Below, one piece after another: positions 6,190 to 7,562 of a DNA stretch of 7,562 bases. The stretch's first letter is position 1, and each line of letters starts with the position of its first letter. This DNA comes from Verrucomicrobiaceae bacterium (GTDB taxonomy: Bacteria > Verrucomicrobiota > Verrucomicrobiae > Verrucomicrobiales > Akkermansiaceae). The notes beneath the pieces are model-generated. The model ran no database searches. It saw only the letters and a list, made by a program, of their open reading frames with translations, and was not told the origin of the DNA. Location: NCBI GenBank assembly GCA_947372405.1, contig CANBTO010000234.1, forward strand, positions 1 to 7,562, given 5' to 3'. The position numbers were made by a program, and so were the translations under genes.

Positions 6190-6238
6190 TTACGGTAGAA
6201 ATATCGCGGCGGGACATGTCTGGCTCAAAGTTTTCGCA

Positions 6239-7562
6239 ATGAAAACGAAATCTCATATTCCCGAACCGACCCGGCCAGCGGTGCGTGAGCAATTTTTATC
6301 CGACAGAGAGCAATCTTGCACGGTGCCATGCCGCCGCGTGTTCCAAAGGCGAAGGGCCGGTTCGCAAGTCGCGCTCGTGCTCATCTGTTCGGTAGGCCTT
6401 GGCGTCGCGCAGACTTATTCGATCACGGATGTCAGCCTAGCAGGTCCGAATCCGAGCTTCGCGACGGGAGTCAATGCGGGCGGGCAGGTCACCGGATACT
6501 CGACGATCGGAGAAAATAGCGCGCAGGCCTGGCGATTCACGCTGGGTGTTGGCACGGTGGATCTCGGATCGCTCGGCGGGACGGATTCGCGTGCGATGGG
6601 AATCAACGACGCGGGCACGGTGACTGGCTACTCGCGCGATGTGGCGGGGCTTGCGCACGGGTTTGTTTTCAGCACGAGCGCAGGGATGCTGGACATCGGG
6701 GGATTGGGAAATGGTGAGGGCGTTTTCCCACAGCACATCAATACGGCGGGGCAGGCTGCTGGCTTCTCGCCGCTCGCGGGAAATGATCGGGCGTTTCGTT
6801 TTTCACCACCGAACGTCACGCTCGATCCTGGCACGATTCCGGGCTCGGCGCTGCCTGCGACGGCGGCGGCGTATGGCTTGAATGATTCAGGGCGTGTGGT
6901 CGGCATCGCGTCTTCGCCGAGCGGATTCAATCGCGCGTTTCGTACGGCGCTTGATGGCACGGGCATGGCGGATCTGGGCACGCTCGGCGGCGATGAAAGT
7001 TGGGCCTACGCAATCAACAACACTGGCGATGTCGTGGGCTCGGCGTCGTCGCCGTCCACGGACACGCATGCGTTCCTTTTCACAGATAGCGCCGGGATGC
7101 TCGATCTCCACACGCTTGGCGGCTACACCTCGGTGGCGTATGCGCTGAACATCTCGGGCGGGATCGTCGGTTCCTCTCAGATTCTGAGCGGCGATTCGCA
7201 CGCGTTCTCATGGACGGCGGCTGGCGGGATGCGGGATTTGAACGACATGGTACCGATCAATTCCGGCTGGGTGCTCACTGAAGCGCGCGCGATCAATGAC
7301 AGCGGCGTGATTGTTGGTAATGGTTTGTTGAATGGTCAGCCGCATGCATTTTTACTGACGCCGAATTCCGGTGCGGACACTACGCCGCCGGTTGCGATCA
7401 CGAAGGTGACGCAATATGCCTTTCCGAATCCGTATGCGATTAGTTTGCAGGTTGTTTTCTGGGACAATGTGAATGTTTCTTTAGCGAGCATCGGCGCGAC
7501 CAGCGTGCGTGTCACCGGGCCGAACGGTTTTAATCAGCTCGCGACTTTCCAGAACACAACTT
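6239..7562 (+). CDS. Exported HAF-repeat protein, N-terminal part (3' truncated by window edge)
   Basis: The frame from ATG 6239 is open for 441 codons to the window end. A basic stretch RRVFQRRRAG (32-41) precedes a hydrophobic core (VALVLICSVGLGVA, to about 57), a signal peptide likely cut before QTYS. Then come about seven copies of the HAF motif (LGxLGG...A..IN..G.VVG......AFL) with a 44-residue period: LGSLGG at 109, IGGLG at 153, LGTLGG at 246 and LHTLGG at 290, ending near 375. Seven such units suggest a beta-propeller. From about 376 (GADTTPPVAI...VRVTGPNGF) an Ig-like domain begins. Function of HAF proteins is unknown; they are exported or surface proteins. The n-region from ATG is unusually long (about 40 residues), and GTG 6338 would give a standard signal peptide, so the start is uncertain. 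The C-terminus, possibly with a PEP-CTERM or other anchor, is not visible. Confidence 0.9.
   Translation, partial: MKTKSHIPEPTRPAVREQFLSDREQSCTVPCRRVFQRRRAGSQVALVLICSVGLGVAQTYSITDVSLAGPNPSFATGVNAGGQVTGYSTIGENSAQAWRFTLGVGTVDLGSLGGTDSRAMGINDAGTVTGYSRDVAGLAHGFVFSTSAGMLDIGGLGNGEGVFPQHINTAGQAAGFSPLAGNDRAFRFSPPNVTLDPGTIPGSALPATAAAYGLNDSGRVVGIASSPSGFNRAFRTALDGTGMADLGTLGGDESWAYAINNTGDVVGSASSPSTDTHAFLFTDSAGMLDLHTLGGYTSVAYALNISGGIVGSSQILSGDSHAFSWTAAGGMRDLNDMVPINSGWVLTEARAINDSGVIVGNGLLNGQPHAFLLTPNSGADTTPPVAITKVTQYAFPNPYAISLQVVFWDNVNVSLASIGATSVRVTGPNGFNQLATFQNTT

Larger units (their letters stand above)
5625..6238. other. Intergenic region between the glucuronidase and the HAF gene
   Basis: About 600 bp separating two divergent genes, expected to hold both promoters; none is convincing by eye. 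It contains one plausible short minus-strand gene (5772-5963), a perfect CGCGA-GTTG-TCGCG hairpin at 6003-6016, a run of seven A at 6027-6033, and the chain of inverted repeats at 6120-6189. A longer minus-strand open frame across 5615-6118 is Ser/Pro-rich with no domain pattern and is not supported. Confidence 0.6.

Overview
The window looks like a chromosomal segment of a GC-rich, probably Verrucomicrobiota-like (PVC group) bacterium. This is an inference from four things: a secreted GH2 glucuronidase, a HAF-repeat secreted protein, poorly characterised PVC-style membrane proteins, and the lack of clear Shine-Dalgarno sequences before every start examined. No rRNA, tRNA or CRISPR array was seen.

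Layout. Positions 1-204 hold the 3' end of an AT-richer (about 42% GC) unrecognised gene on the + strand. After roughly 300 bp without a gene comes a complete-looking IS110-family insertion sequence (about 512-1905, minus strand). It is bounded by an 11-bp direct repeat and encodes a DEDD recombinase with all expected catalytic residues (718-1845). About 195 bp of non-coding DNA lies downstream of the recombinase (523-717) and holds an 80-nt hairpin with a perfect 17-bp outer stem. This is the arrangement of the IS1111 subgroup, where the bridge (guide) RNA is encoded at the recombinase-downstream end.

Next come two minus-strand multi-pass membrane proteins of unknown function (3635 to 2805, then 2734 to 2111), probably co-transcribed and followed by a candidate intrinsic terminator. 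A minus-strand gene (5624 to 3846) encodes a secreted GH2 beta-glucuronidase-like enzyme with both catalytic glutamates and the N-x-K carboxylate-recognition motif. The 5625-6238 gap may hold one short protein gene (5772-5963, minus) and contains a striking run of adjacent small inverted repeats (6120-6189). From 6239 a + strand gene runs off the window. It encodes an exported protein with about seven HAF repeats (44-residue period, a probable beta-propeller) followed by the start of an Ig-like domain.

The genes do not form one obvious pathway. The glucuronidase and the HAF protein are both predicted to be exported and are divergently arranged. The membrane-protein pair is separate, and the IS is a mobile insertion. 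The strongest lead for something not routinely annotated is the candidate bridge RNA of the IS element.
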